Origin: Bordetella genomosp. 2
Lineage (GTDB): Bacteria; Pseudomonadota; Gammaproteobacteria; Burkholderiales; Burkholderiaceae_B
DNA length: 64,000 nt
NCBI RefSeq assembly: GCF_002261345.1
Contig: NZ_NEVT01000003.1
Location: forward strand, 1,364,001-1,428,000
Direction: 5' to 3'
Within the stretch, counting starts at the first letter, position 1, and each line of letters begins with the position of its first letter. The notes under the pieces are model-generated. The model did no database searches and was not told where the DNA came from. It saw nothing but the letters and a program-made list of their open reading frames with translations. Below, piece by piece: positions 23,717 through 31,935 of the stretch. A program made the position numbers and the translations under genes.

Positions 23717-24838
23717 TCAGGGCGCATGCCGGCTGCTGCTGTCGCGCACCACCAGTTCGCAGGGCACGCTGTGCACGGTGGGGCCAATCGCCTCCTCGGG
23801 CGCGGCCTGCATGGCGGCGAGCAGGGCGCGGGCGGCCTGCCGGCCGATTTCGTAGGGGCGCGTGCGCACGGTGGTCAGGCCCGGTTCCACGATGCCGGCC
23901 AGCGGCACGTCGCCAAAGCCGGCCACCGCACAGTCGCGTGGTATGGATACGCCGAAGGCCGGCGCGCGCAGCAGGGCGCCGATGGCGAGGTGGTCGTGCG
24001 CGAACACGATCGCCTCGGGCCGGCGCCCGGCCGGCTCCTGGGCGAACCGGGCGATGTGGGCGATACCGGCGGCGTAGTCGTCGGTTTCGTCGGCGCGCGC
24101 GATGTCCGCATCCAGCCCGGCTTGTTGCATGGCTTCGGCATAGCCTTGCGCGCGGCGCGCGGCGCGCGTGTCGTGCTGTGCGCCGCTGAGCGCGAAGCGG
24201 ATGCGGCGCGCGCCCTGTTGCAGGAAATGCCCGGCCAGCATCCGGCCCACGTCGCGCTGCGCGAAGCCGACTTGGTGATAAGGGCGGCCGTCGAGGATTT
24301 CCCAGGCCTCGACCACGGGAATGCGCAAGCTCTGCAGCAGCGTCTCGATAGCCGGCGCATGGTCGCCGCGGGTCAGGATCAGCCCGCTGGGGTGCCAGCC
24401 GGCCAACGCGCGGACCGCCCGGGCCTCGGTGTCCACGGAGTATTCGCTGTTGGCCAGCAGCAGTTGCAGGCCTTGGGCGTCCAGCGTCTCGCTCATGCCG
24501 CGGACCAGTTCGGCGAACGTGGGGCTGCTGACGTTCTGCATGACCGCGCCCACCGGTCCGCCCTGGGTAGAGGCGAGGCGGCGCGCCACCTGGCTGGGCA
24601 TGTAGCCGGTGTCGGCGATCACCGCGTCGATGCGCGCCCGCAGCTTGGGCGAGACTTTATGCGGCGTATTGAAATAGCGCGAGGCCGTGACGGAGGAGAC
24701 GCCGGCCAGGGCGGCCACGTCGTGGATGGTGTAGTGGCCGAGCTTGGGCCGCGCGCGAGGCCGCGCCTGCGCGGCGTCGTCGTCCGCCTGGGGCGGCCCG
24801 AAAGGCTTGGGCCGGGAAGGCCGTGGGGGTGTCGTCAT
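23717..24838 (-). CDS. LacI-family transcriptional repressor of the sugar-acid operon
   Basis: A 373-residue LacI/GntR-type regulator: an unusual Pro/Arg-rich 35-residue lead, then the DNA-binding domain YTIHDVAALAGVSSVTASRY, the hinge helix and a periplasmic-binding-protein-like effector domain (VGAVMQNVSSPTFAELVRGM, then GFGDVPLAGIVEPGLTTVRT). It is divergent from the Bug receptor/aldolase/dehydratase operon. Two 14-bp palindromes centred on ACCGGT lie between them. The inducer is probably the sugar acid or its 2-keto-3-deoxy product. Confidence 0.93.
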   Translation of the reverse strand: MTTPPRPSRPKPFGPPQADDDAAQARPRARPKLGHYTIHDVAALAGVSSVTASRYFNTPHKVSPKLRARIDAVIADTGYMPSQVARRLASTQGGPVGAVMQNVSSPTFAELVRGMSETLDAQGLQLLLANSEYSVDTEARAVRALAGWHPSGLILTRGDHAPAIETLLQSLRIPVVEAWEILDGRPYHQVGFAQRDVGRMLAGHFLQQGARRIRFALSGAQHDTRAARRAQGYAEAMQQAGLDADIARADETDDYAAGIAHIARFAQEPAGRRPEAIVFAHDHLAIGALLRAPAFGVSIPRDCAVAGFGDVPLAGIVEPGLTTVRTRPYEIGRQAARALLAAMQAAPEEAIGPTVHSVPCELVVRDSSSRHAP

Positions 24839-24868
24839 GGTTCGCACTATACCTCTTGCACACCATGA

Positions 24869-24905
24869 ATGATACCGGTACCATTTGAAATGAAACCGGT
24901 ATCAT
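24869..24905. promoter_or_regulatory. tandem LacI-type operators
   Basis: TGATACCGGTACCA (24870-24883) and TGAAACCGGTATCA (24891-24904) are near-palindromes centred on ACCGGT, 21 bp (two helical turns) apart; the outer arms ATGATACCGGT and ACCGGTATCAT are perfect complements. Central CG is typical of LacI-family operators. Confidence 0.8.
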
Positions 24906-24961
24906 TTTGGCCGGCGCCACCATAACCACAACCCTGCATCCACCAGACAGGAGACAAAACC

Positions 24962-25945
24962 ATGAAGACTTCACGCATTCGCTGCGGGCTGGGCGCCCTG
25001 GCCGCGTTCGCCATCCTGGCCGCCGCGCCGCTGGCCCAGGCGGCCGGCTATCCGGAAAAGCCGGTCACGCTGGTGGTGCCGCAGCCGCCCGGCGGGGCCG
25101 CCGACGCGGTGGCGCGGCCGTTCGCGCAAGCGCTGTCGGACCGGCTGGGCCAGCCGGTCGTGGTCGAGAACCGGGCGGGCGCCAACGGCAACATCGCGGC
25201 CGCCTATGTGGCGCAGCGGCCCGCCGACGGCTACACCATTTTCTATGGCTCCATCAGCACGCTGGCGGTCAACCCGCACCTGTACAAGTCGCCGGGCTTC
25301 GATCCGTTCAAGGATTTCCAGCCCATCACCCTGACCAACCAGACGCCCAATGTGCTGGTGGTCGGCGCGCAGACGCCGTACCAGTCGGTGGCCGACGTGG
25401 TGAAGGCCGCCAAGGCGCAACCCGGGCGGCTGGCCTTCGGGTCGGCGGGCAATGGCAACACCATGCACCTGACCGGGCTGCAGTTCCAGGCCAGCACCGG
25501 GACCGAGCTGGTGCACGTGCCGTACAAGGGCGGCCCGGCCGCGCTGACCGACGTGATGGGCGGGCAGATTCCCATGATGTTCCACAACCTGTCGGCGGTC
25601 TTGCCCGTGGCGCAGACCGGCAAGGTGCGCATCCTGGCGGTGGCCGACGAGAAGCGCGCGCCGCTGGCGCCGGACGTGCCCACCATGGCCGAGGCCGGCG
25701 CGCCCGGCACGGTGCAGATCGCCTGGAGCGGCATGCTGGTGCGGCGCGGCACCCCCGCGCCCATCGTGCAGCGCCTGCACCAGGAAATGGCGGCCATCCT
25801 GGCCACGCCGGAATTCCGCAAGCCGCAGGAAGCCCAGGGCAGCGAGATCCTGTCTTCCACCCCCGAGGAATTCGAGGCCCGCCTGAAGGCCGACTCCCGG
25901 CGCATGGCCGAGGTGATCAAGGCCGGCAATGTGCATATCGACTGA
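24962..25945 (+). CDS. Bug/TctC-family periplasmic substrate-binding receptor
   Basis: A 327-residue exported protein: signal peptide to ILAAAPLAQA (about residue 27), then the family start YPEKPVTLVVPQPPGGAADA, GQPVVVENRAGANGNIAA and the FGSAGNGNTMH and VPYKGGPAALTD motifs. Bug receptors bind carboxylated ligands and are very numerous in Bordetella. It heads the operon controlled by the LacI repressor, so the ligand is probably the sugar acid broken down by the next genes. No TctA/TctB membrane genes are in the operon, as is usual for orphan Bug receptors. Confidence 0.93.
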   Translation: MKTSRIRCGLGALAAFAILAAAPLAQAAGYPEKPVTLVVPQPPGGAADAVARPFAQALSDRLGQPVVVENRAGANGNIAAAYVAQRPADGYTIFYGSISTLAVNPHLYKSPGFDPFKDFQPITLTNQTPNVLVVGAQTPYQSVADVVKAAKAQPGRLAFGSAGNGNTMHLTGLQFQASTGTELVHVPYKGGPAALTDVMGGQIPMMFHNLSAVLPVAQTGKVRILAVADEKRAPLAPDVPTMAEAGAPGTVQIAWSGMLVRRGTPAPIVQRLHQEMAAILATPEFRKPQEAQGSEILSSTPEEFEARLKADSRRMAEVIKAGNVHID

Positions 25946-25954
25946 GTTTCATTG

Positions 25955-26755
25955 ATGCCCGCTCCCAATCTTTTCAAGCGCGCGCTGCAGGCGCGCCAGC
26001 CGCAGATCGGCCTGTGGTCGACCCTGCCGTTTCCCATGGTGTCCGAGTTGATCGCAGGCGCCGGCTTCGACTGGCTGCTGATCGATACCGAACACACGCC
26101 CAGCGACCCGATCGTGGTGCAGCAGTTGCTGCAGGCCGTGGCCGCCGAGCGCGAGCGGCCGTCATCGGCGGTGGTGCGGCCGGCCTGGAACGACACGGTG
26201 CTGATCAAGCGCCACCTGGACGTGGGAGCGCAGTCCTTGCTGCTGCCGTTCGTGCAGAACCGCGCCGAAGCCGAAGCCGCGGTGGCGGCCACGCGCTACC
26301 CGCCGCGCGGCGTGCGCGGCATGGGCGGCTCGATGCGCGCCTCGCGTTTCGGCCGCGACGCCGACTACGTGCGGCAGGCCGAACGCGAACTGTGCGTGCT
26401 GGTGCAGATAGAAACCATGGAGGCGCTCGAGCAGCTCGAGCAGATCGCTTCGGTCGACGGCGTGGACGGCGTGTTCATCGGGCCCGCCGACCTGTCGGCC
26501 AGCCTGGGAGTGGCCGGCGAACTGCAGCATCCGAAGGTGCGCAAGGCCATCGACGACGCCATCGCCCGCATCCTGGCCTGTGGCAAGGCGCCCGGCATTC
26601 TCATGCTGGACGAGCCGCGCGCGCGCCAGTGCCTGGCGCAGGGCGCCCTGTTCGTGGCGGTGGCCACCGACCAGGTGCTGCTGCGCAAGGCTTGCGACGA
26701 GACCGCGGCGCGCTTTGCCGGGCGCCCGGATGGTGGCGCGCCCGCTGCCTATTGA
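25955..26755 (+). CDS. HpcH/HpaI-family class II aldolase (GarL-like)
   Basis: A 266-residue metal-dependent aldolase that would split a 2-keto-3-deoxy sugar acid to pyruvate and an aldehyde. Visible residues: His47 base in IDTEHTPSD, Arg75 in VVRPAWND, metal ligands Glu153 (VQIETMEAL) and Asp179 (GPADLSASLG), and the MGGSMRASRFG loop. Start ATG 25955, preceded by an in-frame TTG. It lies 9 bp after the receptor and its stop overlaps an ATG (TGATG) of the dehydratase frame. Pairing with a dehydratase fits sugar-acid catabolism. Confidence 0.92.
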   Translation: MPAPNLFKRALQARQPQIGLWSTLPFPMVSELIAGAGFDWLLIDTEHTPSDPIVVQQLLQAVAAERERPSSAVVRPAWNDTVLIKRHLDVGAQSLLLPFVQNRAEAEAAVAATRYPPRGVRGMGGSMRASRFGRDADYVRQAERELCVLVQIETMEALEQLEQIASVDGVDGVFIGPADLSASLGVAGELQHPKVRKAIDDAIARILACGKAPGILMLDEPRARQCLAQGALFVAVATDQVLLRKACDETAARFAGRPDGGAPAAY

Positions 26756-26775
26756 TGCCCCAGGAAACGCCCCCC

Positions 26776-28539
26776 ATGACCGACACTCCCACGCGCAAGA
26801 CGCCCGCGACCCTGCGCAGCCATCGATGGTTCGCCAGCGACGATATCCGCGGTTTCGCGCACCGCCAGCGCATGCAGCAGCAAGGCCTGAACCGCGAAGA
26901 ATTCATGGGCCGGCCGGTGATCGCGCTCATCAATACCTGGAGCGACCTGTCGCCATGCCATGCACACCTGCGCGAGCGCGCCGAGGCGGTCAAGCGCGGC
27001 GTGCTGCAGGCCGGCGGCTATCCGCTTGAGCTGCCCGCATTGAGCCTGGGCGAGGTGATGGTCAAGCCCACCACCATGCTGTACCGCAACCTGCTGTCGG
27101 TCGAGTGCGAAGAGCTGCTGCGCAGCCTGCCGATCGACGGCGCGGTGCTGATGGGCGGCTGCGACAAGACGCCGCCCGCGCTGGTAATGGGCGCATTGTC
27201 GATGGACCTGCCGGTGATCTTCATGCCGGCCGGCCCCATGCTCAACGACCGCTACCGGGGCCAGGCCGTGGGCGCCGGCACGCATACCAAGAAATTCTTC
27301 GCCGAATACACCATCGGCGCCATCGGCAAGGCCGAATGGGTGGCGCTGGAGTCGCGCATGACGCGCAGCGTGGGCACCTGCAACACCATGGGCACGGCCA
27401 GCACCATGACCGCCATCGTCGAGGCGCTGGGGTTGTCGCTTCCGGGCGCGATGGCGATCCCGGCGGTGGACGCGGCGCATACCCGCATGGCGTGGCAGTG
27501 CGGCTACCGCGCGGTCGAGATGGTGTGGGAAGACCTGCGGCCTTCACGCATTTGCAGTGCCTCGGCGTTTCGCAATGCCATGGTGGCCTACGTGGCGCTG
27601 GGCGGCTCCACCAATGCTGCCGTGCATTTGCCGGCCATGGCGGGGCGGGCCGGCATCGCGCTGTCGATCGACGAGATCGACGCCATCGCGCGCGACGTGC
27701 CGGTGATCGCTAACCTGTATCCATCGGGCGAGCGCCTGATGGAGGATTTTTTCTACGCGGGCGGACTGCCGGCGGTATTGCGCAAGGTGGCCGCGCACCT
27801 GGACCTGTCGACTCTGACCTGTACCGGCCGCACCCTGGGGGAGAATCTCGCCGCCTGGCCGGTCGCGGACGACGACGGCACCATCCTCGATCCGTCGGCG
27901 CCCCTCAAGCACGGCGTGGCGGAGTGCCCGGAAGCCGGCCTGGCCATGGCGGTGGTGCGCGGCAACCTGGCGCCGGACGGGGCCGTGATCAAGCCGTCGG
28001 CGGCCAGCCCGTGCCTGCTGCGGCATACCGGCCCGGCGCTGGTATTCGATTCGAATGCCGAGATGTTCGCGGCCATGGCCGACCCCGACCTGGACGTGGA
28101 CGAGAATACCGTGCTGGTGCTGCGCAACGGCGGGCCGATAGGCGGGCCCGGCATGCCGGAATGGGGCAACCTGCCGATTCCGAAGAAGCTGCTGCAGCGG
28201 GGAGTGCGCGACATGCTGCGCATTTCGGACGCGCGTATGAGCGGCACGCATTACGGCACCTGCGTGCTGCACGTATCGCCCGAATCCGCCGTGGGCGGGC
28301 CGCTGGCGCTGTTGCGCAGCGGCGACCTGGTGCGGCTGGACATCGGCGCGCGCAGCCTCGACATGCTGGTGTCCGAGGCCGAGCTCGAGGCGCGCCGGCG
28401 CCAGTGGTCGCCGCCGCCGCGGCCCCATGCGCGCGGCTACTCCCGCATCTACCAGAACGAAGTCACCCAGGCCCACCTGGGCTGCGACTTCGCCAGCCTG
28501 GCCGGCAACGCGCCGACGCCCGAACCGCCTATCTACTGA
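26776..28539 (+). CDS. IlvD/Edd-family sugar-acid dehydratase
   Basis: A 587-residue iron-sulfur dehydratase. Three Fe-S ligand cysteines are visible: Cys61 (SDLSPCHAH), Cys129 (MGGCDKTPP) and Cys202 (SVGTCNTMGTAS), a pattern of [2Fe-2S] arabinonate/xylonate-type enzymes. Further motifs: YVALGGSTNAAVHL and ISDARMSGTHYGTCVLH. ATG 26776 has AGGAAA about 9 bases upstream; ATG 26755, overlapping the aldolase stop, is an in-frame alternative. Context (aldolase, receptor, enolase-family gene) points to a sugar acid rather than branched-chain amino acid synthesis. Confidence 0.92.
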   Translation: MTDTPTRKTPATLRSHRWFASDDIRGFAHRQRMQQQGLNREEFMGRPVIALINTWSDLSPCHAHLRERAEAVKRGVLQAGGYPLELPALSLGEVMVKPTTMLYRNLLSVECEELLRSLPIDGAVLMGGCDKTPPALVMGALSMDLPVIFMPAGPMLNDRYRGQAVGAGTHTKKFFAEYTIGAIGKAEWVALESRMTRSVGTCNTMGTASTMTAIVEALGLSLPGAMAIPAVDAAHTRMAWQCGYRAVEMVWEDLRPSRICSASAFRNAMVAYVALGGSTNAAVHLPAMAGRAGIALSIDEIDAIARDVPVIANLYPSGERLMEDFFYAGGLPAVLRKVAAHLDLSTLTCTGRTLGENLAAWPVADDDGTILDPSAPLKHGVAECPEAGLAMAVVRGNLAPDGAVIKPSAASPCLLRHTGPALVFDSNAEMFAAMADPDLDVDENTVLVLRNGGPIGGPGMPEWGNLPIPKKLLQRGVRDMLRISDARMSGTHYGTCVLHVSPESAVGGPLALLRSGDLVRLDIGARSLDMLVSEAELEARRRQWSPPPRPHARGYSRIYQNEVTQAHLGCDFASLAGNAPTPEPPIY

Positions 28540-28546
28540 GTCCGCC

Positions 28547-29701
28547 ATGCCCGCCGAACCCCTCGTCATCGAGCGCCTGGAAGCCTTTGTTTTCCGCGCG
28601 CCCGCCGAACCACCCGTGCAGACTTCGTTCGGCATCATGAAGAGCCGGCCGGCGGTGCTGGTGAGCGTCACCGATGCCGATGGATGCTTTGGCTGGGGCG
28701 AGATCTGGTGCAACTTCCCGATCGTCGGCGCCGAACACCGCGCGCGGCTGGCGCTGGCGTATTGCCGCCCGCTGGTCGAAGGCCGCGCCTGGCCTGGGCC
28801 CGCCGCATGCTGGCGCGCGCTGCAGGCGCAACTGGCGGTGCTGGCGCTGCAGACCGGCGAACAGGGGCCGCTGCAGCAGGTCATGGCGGGCGTGGACACC
28901 GCCATGTGGGATCTGGCCGCGCGCCGGGCCGGCGTGCCGCTGTGGCAGTTGCTGGGCGGGCCCGCCGAGGCGCCGCCGGTGGCGGTGTATGCGTCGGGCA
29001 TCAATCCGACCCGACCGGCGGAGCTGGCGGCCGCCAAGCGCGCCGAGGGCTATCGGGCCTTCAAGCTGAAAGTCGGCTTTGGCGCCGGGCGCGACCTGGC
29101 CAACCTGCGCGCCATGCGCGAGGCCATCGGGCAAGACGTCGCGCTGATGGTCGATGCCAACCAGGCGTGGGACGAACAAGAGGCCGCGCAGGCGGGCCGG
29201 CGCATGGCCGATTTCGGCCTGCTGTGGCTGGAGGAGCCGATGCGCGCCGACGTGCCGCTATCGCGCTGGGCGGCGCTGGCGCAAGCCCAGCCGTTGCGGC
29301 TGGCGGGCGGCGAGAACTATGCCAGCCTGGTGCAATACCAGAATGCCATCGCGCGCCCCGGGCTGGCCGTGCTGCAGCCGGACGTGGGCAAATGGGGCGG
29401 CATCACGGGTTGCCTGGAAGTCGGGCGCGCCGCCGTCGCGGCGGGCAAATGGTATTGCCCGCACTGGCTGGGCGCGGGCATCGGCCTGCGCGCGTCCATG
29501 CACTTGAAGATCGCGGCCGGCGGCGCGGGCTATGTGGAGGTGGACGCCAATCCGAACCCGCTGCGCGACTTGCTGGCCGAACCATCGTTCGCTGTCCGGG
29601 ACGGCCTGGTGCGCCTGCCCGCGGCGCCTGGCCTGGGCGTGGCGCCGAACCTGCAGGCATGCCGCCCATATGCGGTGGCGGTGGCAACGGCAGAGGTCTA
29701 G
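28547..29701 (+). CDS. mandelate racemase/enolase-superfamily sugar-acid dehydratase
   Basis: A 384-residue protein with the enolase-superfamily capping domain and barrel. Active-site features: FKLKVGFG with Lys173/Lys175, metal ligands Asp203 (MVDANQAW), Glu229 (LEEPM) and Glu256 (LAGGENY), Asp279 (LQPDVGKWGG) and His306 (CPHWLGAG). The KxK plus late His/Asp pair fits the mandelate-racemase subgroup, most members of which dehydrate acid sugars. It starts 7 bp after the dehydratase stop and is the last gene of the operon; two dehydratases in one operon suggest two stereoisomers or lactone-derived acids are handled. Confidence 0.9.
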   Translation: MPAEPLVIERLEAFVFRAPAEPPVQTSFGIMKSRPAVLVSVTDADGCFGWGEIWCNFPIVGAEHRARLALAYCRPLVEGRAWPGPAACWRALQAQLAVLALQTGEQGPLQQVMAGVDTAMWDLAARRAGVPLWQLLGGPAEAPPVAVYASGINPTRPAELAAAKRAEGYRAFKLKVGFGAGRDLANLRAMREAIGQDVALMVDANQAWDEQEAAQAGRRMADFGLLWLEEPMRADVPLSRWAALAQAQPLRLAGGENYASLVQYQNAIARPGLAVLQPDVGKWGGITGCLEVGRAAVAAGKWYCPHWLGAGIGLRASMHLKIAAGGAGYVEVDANPNPLRDLLAEPSFAVRDGLVRLPAAPGLGVAPNLQACRPYAVAVATAEV

Positions 29702-29710
29702 GCCCGCGCA

Positions 29711-30682
29711 TCACGTGCCGCGGATGCCCGCCTGTTCGATCACCGCTGCCCACTTGCGCATTTCCGCGTCGATGAAGCGGCCGAAGTCCGCCGCGCTGCC
29801 GGGATGCGGCTCCATGCCTTGCGCCAGGAAGCGGCGCTTGATGTCGGCGTCGGCCAGGGCCTGGTTGATGGCTTCGTCCAGCTGCCCGACCACCGCGGGC
29901 GGCACCTGGGCCGGCGCCATGAAGCCATACCAGCCCGCCGCGACCACGCTGGGCAGGCCTTGTTCGCGCAAGGTCAGCGCGTCCGGGTAGATCGCGCTGC
30001 GCTCCGCGGACGCCACGCCGAGCACGCGCAGTTTGCCGCTCTCGATATGGGGCAGCGCTGCCGTGATCGCCGTGAGGGTGGCGTCCAGCCGGCCCGCCAG
30101 CAAGTCCGTATAGGCCATGACGTCGCCCCGGTACTGCACCACCAGGCCCTTGGCGCCGGCATCGCGCAGGAACAGCTCGGCCGCCAGGTGGGGCAGCGAG
30201 CCATTGCCGGGCGAGCCGAAAGTCAGGCCGTCGGGCAGCGACTTGCCATGGGCGACCAGTTCCTTGGCCGTCTGGGCGGGCGATTGCGCGTTGACGACCA
30301 GGAACAGCGGCACGGTGGCGGACATGGCCACCGGCTGCAGGTCTTTCCTGGGGTCATAGCCGAGTTTGCCGTACAGGGCTTCCAGTGTGGAATAGGGCGC
30401 GGCGGCATAGAGCAGCGTGTAGCCGTCGGCGGGCGCCTGGGCCACGAATTCGTTGGCCACGCGCGTGCCCGCGCCTGCCTTGTTTTCGACCACGAACGGC
30501 TGGCCCAGGCGCCTGGCCAGGTATTCGCCGAGCAGCCGCGCCGACAGATCGCTGGGCCCGCCGGCCCCGTACGGCGCGACGATCTTTACCGCCCGCGCCG
30601 GCCACGCGCCCTGCGCGAACACCCGCGGCAGCGCCGCCATGCAGGCGGCCGCGCCCAGCAGGGTCCTCCGGTTCATTTTCAT
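29711..30682 (-). CDS. Bug/TctC-family periplasmic substrate-binding receptor
   Basis: A 323-residue exported protein: signal segment MNRRTLLGAAACMAALPRVF then AWPARAVKIVAPYGAGGPSD, GQPFVVENKAGAGTRVANEF and FGSPGNGSLPHLAAELF. The ligand-loop motifs are those of Bug receptors. It converges on the enolase-family gene with a 9-bp gap and is divergent from a LysR gene, which probably controls it. It is unlikely to belong to the sugar-acid operon; the ligand may be the acid activated by the ligase further right. Confidence 0.92.
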   Translation of the reverse strand: MKMNRRTLLGAAACMAALPRVFAQGAWPARAVKIVAPYGAGGPSDLSARLLGEYLARRLGQPFVVENKAGAGTRVANEFVAQAPADGYTLLYAAAPYSTLEALYGKLGYDPRKDLQPVAMSATVPLFLVVNAQSPAQTAKELVAHGKSLPDGLTFGSPGNGSLPHLAAELFLRDAGAKGLVVQYRGDVMAYTDLLAGRLDATLTAITAALPHIESGKLRVLGVASAERSAIYPDALTLREQGLPSVVAAGWYGFMAPAQVPPAVVGQLDEAINQALADADIKRRFLAQGMEPHPGSAADFGRFIDAEMRKWAAVIEQAGIRGT

Positions 30683-30773
30683 GGTTGTCTCCTGATTGTT
30701 CGAATAGGCAGCGGCGGGGCGCTGGTCGGCGCGGTGGTCGAAGGATCGGCGATAGCGGGGCCCGCCACCGGAT

Positions 30774-30793
30774 GATAGATGGCGAGTTCTATC
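30774..30793. promoter_or_regulatory. inverted repeat in the Bug/LysR divergent region
   Basis: GATAGA-TGGCGAGT-TCTATC, perfect 6-bp arms with an 8-bp spacer, a T-N11-A-like layout expected for a LysR-type site. It lies 81 bp before the LysR start. Confidence 0.5.
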
Positions 30794-30870
30794 AGAACAA
30801 TTTTCAAATTATTGATGACTTAAAAGCCTGGGTTATAAATAGGTTTTGCCGCATCGACAGGAGACCTTCC

Positions 30871-31761
30871 ATGGCGTTCGAAGTCACGCTGAGGCAGCTG
30901 CGGGCCTTCATCACCGTGCTGGAATGCGGCAGCTTTTCCGAGGCGGCCGAGACCATGCACTTGTCCCAGGCGGCGCTCAGCGGCCTGGTCAAGGAACTGG
31001 AGAGCCGGCTGGGCGTGCGGCTGCTGGACCGGAATACGCGCAGCGTCAGCGCCTCGGTGGTGGGCACGGCGTTCGAGCCGATGGTCCGGCGCGTGCTGGC
31101 CGACCTGGACGAGGCGCTCAGGCAGGTCACCAATCTGAAGGAGCTGCGGCGCGGGCTGGTGCGGGTGGCCGCGCCGGAACCGCTGTCGTGCACGTTGTTG
31201 CCGGAACTGATCGCCGCCTATGGCGCGCGCCATCCCGGCGTGGATGTGCGCTTCGACGATGTGCCGATCGAGCAAGTACTGGCGGGCCTGCATAACGGCA
31301 GCGCCGATATCGGCTTCGGTCCGGCCGGCGTGCTGGCCGACGACGCGGTGCAGGCGCATGTGGTGCGCGTCGACCCCTTGTGGGCCGCGCTGCGCGCGGA
31401 TGATCCCCTGGCCGCCAATCCCTCGATCGCCTGGCGGGACCTGCGCGAACGGCCGTTGATCAACTACATGCCCAACCTGGCCGCCAACGTGCTGGGCAAT
31501 GTGCCGTCGCGCAATCACCCCCGGCGCATCGTGCCGGTCCATCGGGTCAACACGGCCCTGGCCCTGCTGCGGGTGCAGCCGGGGTATGTGATCTGCCCGT
31601 CCATGGCGCGGCCCCTGGTGGAAGGCTTCGGCCTGGTATTCCGGCCGCTGTGCCAGCCCACGGTGACCTGGCGCATCGCGCTGTTCGTGCGCGGGCGCCA
31701 ATTCCTCTCGCCCGCGGTGGAGAGCTTCCTGGATTTCGCGCTGGCGAGCGCGGAAGGCTGA
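30871..31761 (+). CDS. LysR-type transcriptional regulator
   Basis: A 296-residue regulator: N-terminal helix-turn-helix VTLRQLRAFITVLECGSFSE, AAETMHLSQAALSGLVKELE, then the usual substrate-binding domain. CAGGAG precedes ATG 30871. It is divergent from a Bug receptor and upstream of the ligase fusion and SDR in the same direction, so it could regulate either side. The effector is unknown. Confidence 0.93.
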   Translation: MAFEVTLRQLRAFITVLECGSFSEAAETMHLSQAALSGLVKELESRLGVRLLDRNTRSVSASVVGTAFEPMVRRVLADLDEALRQVTNLKELRRGLVRVAAPEPLSCTLLPELIAAYGARHPGVDVRFDDVPIEQVLAGLHNGSADIGFGPAGVLADDAVQAHVVRVDPLWAALRADDPLAANPSIAWRDLRERPLINYMPNLAANVLGNVPSRNHPRRIVPVHRVNTALALLRVQPGYVICPSMARPLVEGFGLVFRPLCQPTVTWRIALFVRGRQFLSPAVESFLDFALASAEG

Positions 31762-31935
31762 CAGACGCCGGGCCGGCGCCGGTTGAATAAATAATCCAAG
31801 CTTATTAAAGCTTCGGAAAACTCAGATTGTCCGATAAAAGGCCGGCGCGTATCTTTGGCGGCCAGCCCTGGCTGTCCGCATGGTGTGGCGGCCGGATCGC
31901 AGTGCGCGAGGGCGTTGCTCAACCGAAACCCGCCC

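Noticed and set aside
24907-26775. Plus-strand frame running from the Bug receptor region into the dehydratase as one giant protein
   Set aside because: The part before 26755 is an out-of-frame reading of the Bug receptor and aldolase genes; the dehydratase has its own start and family N-terminus.
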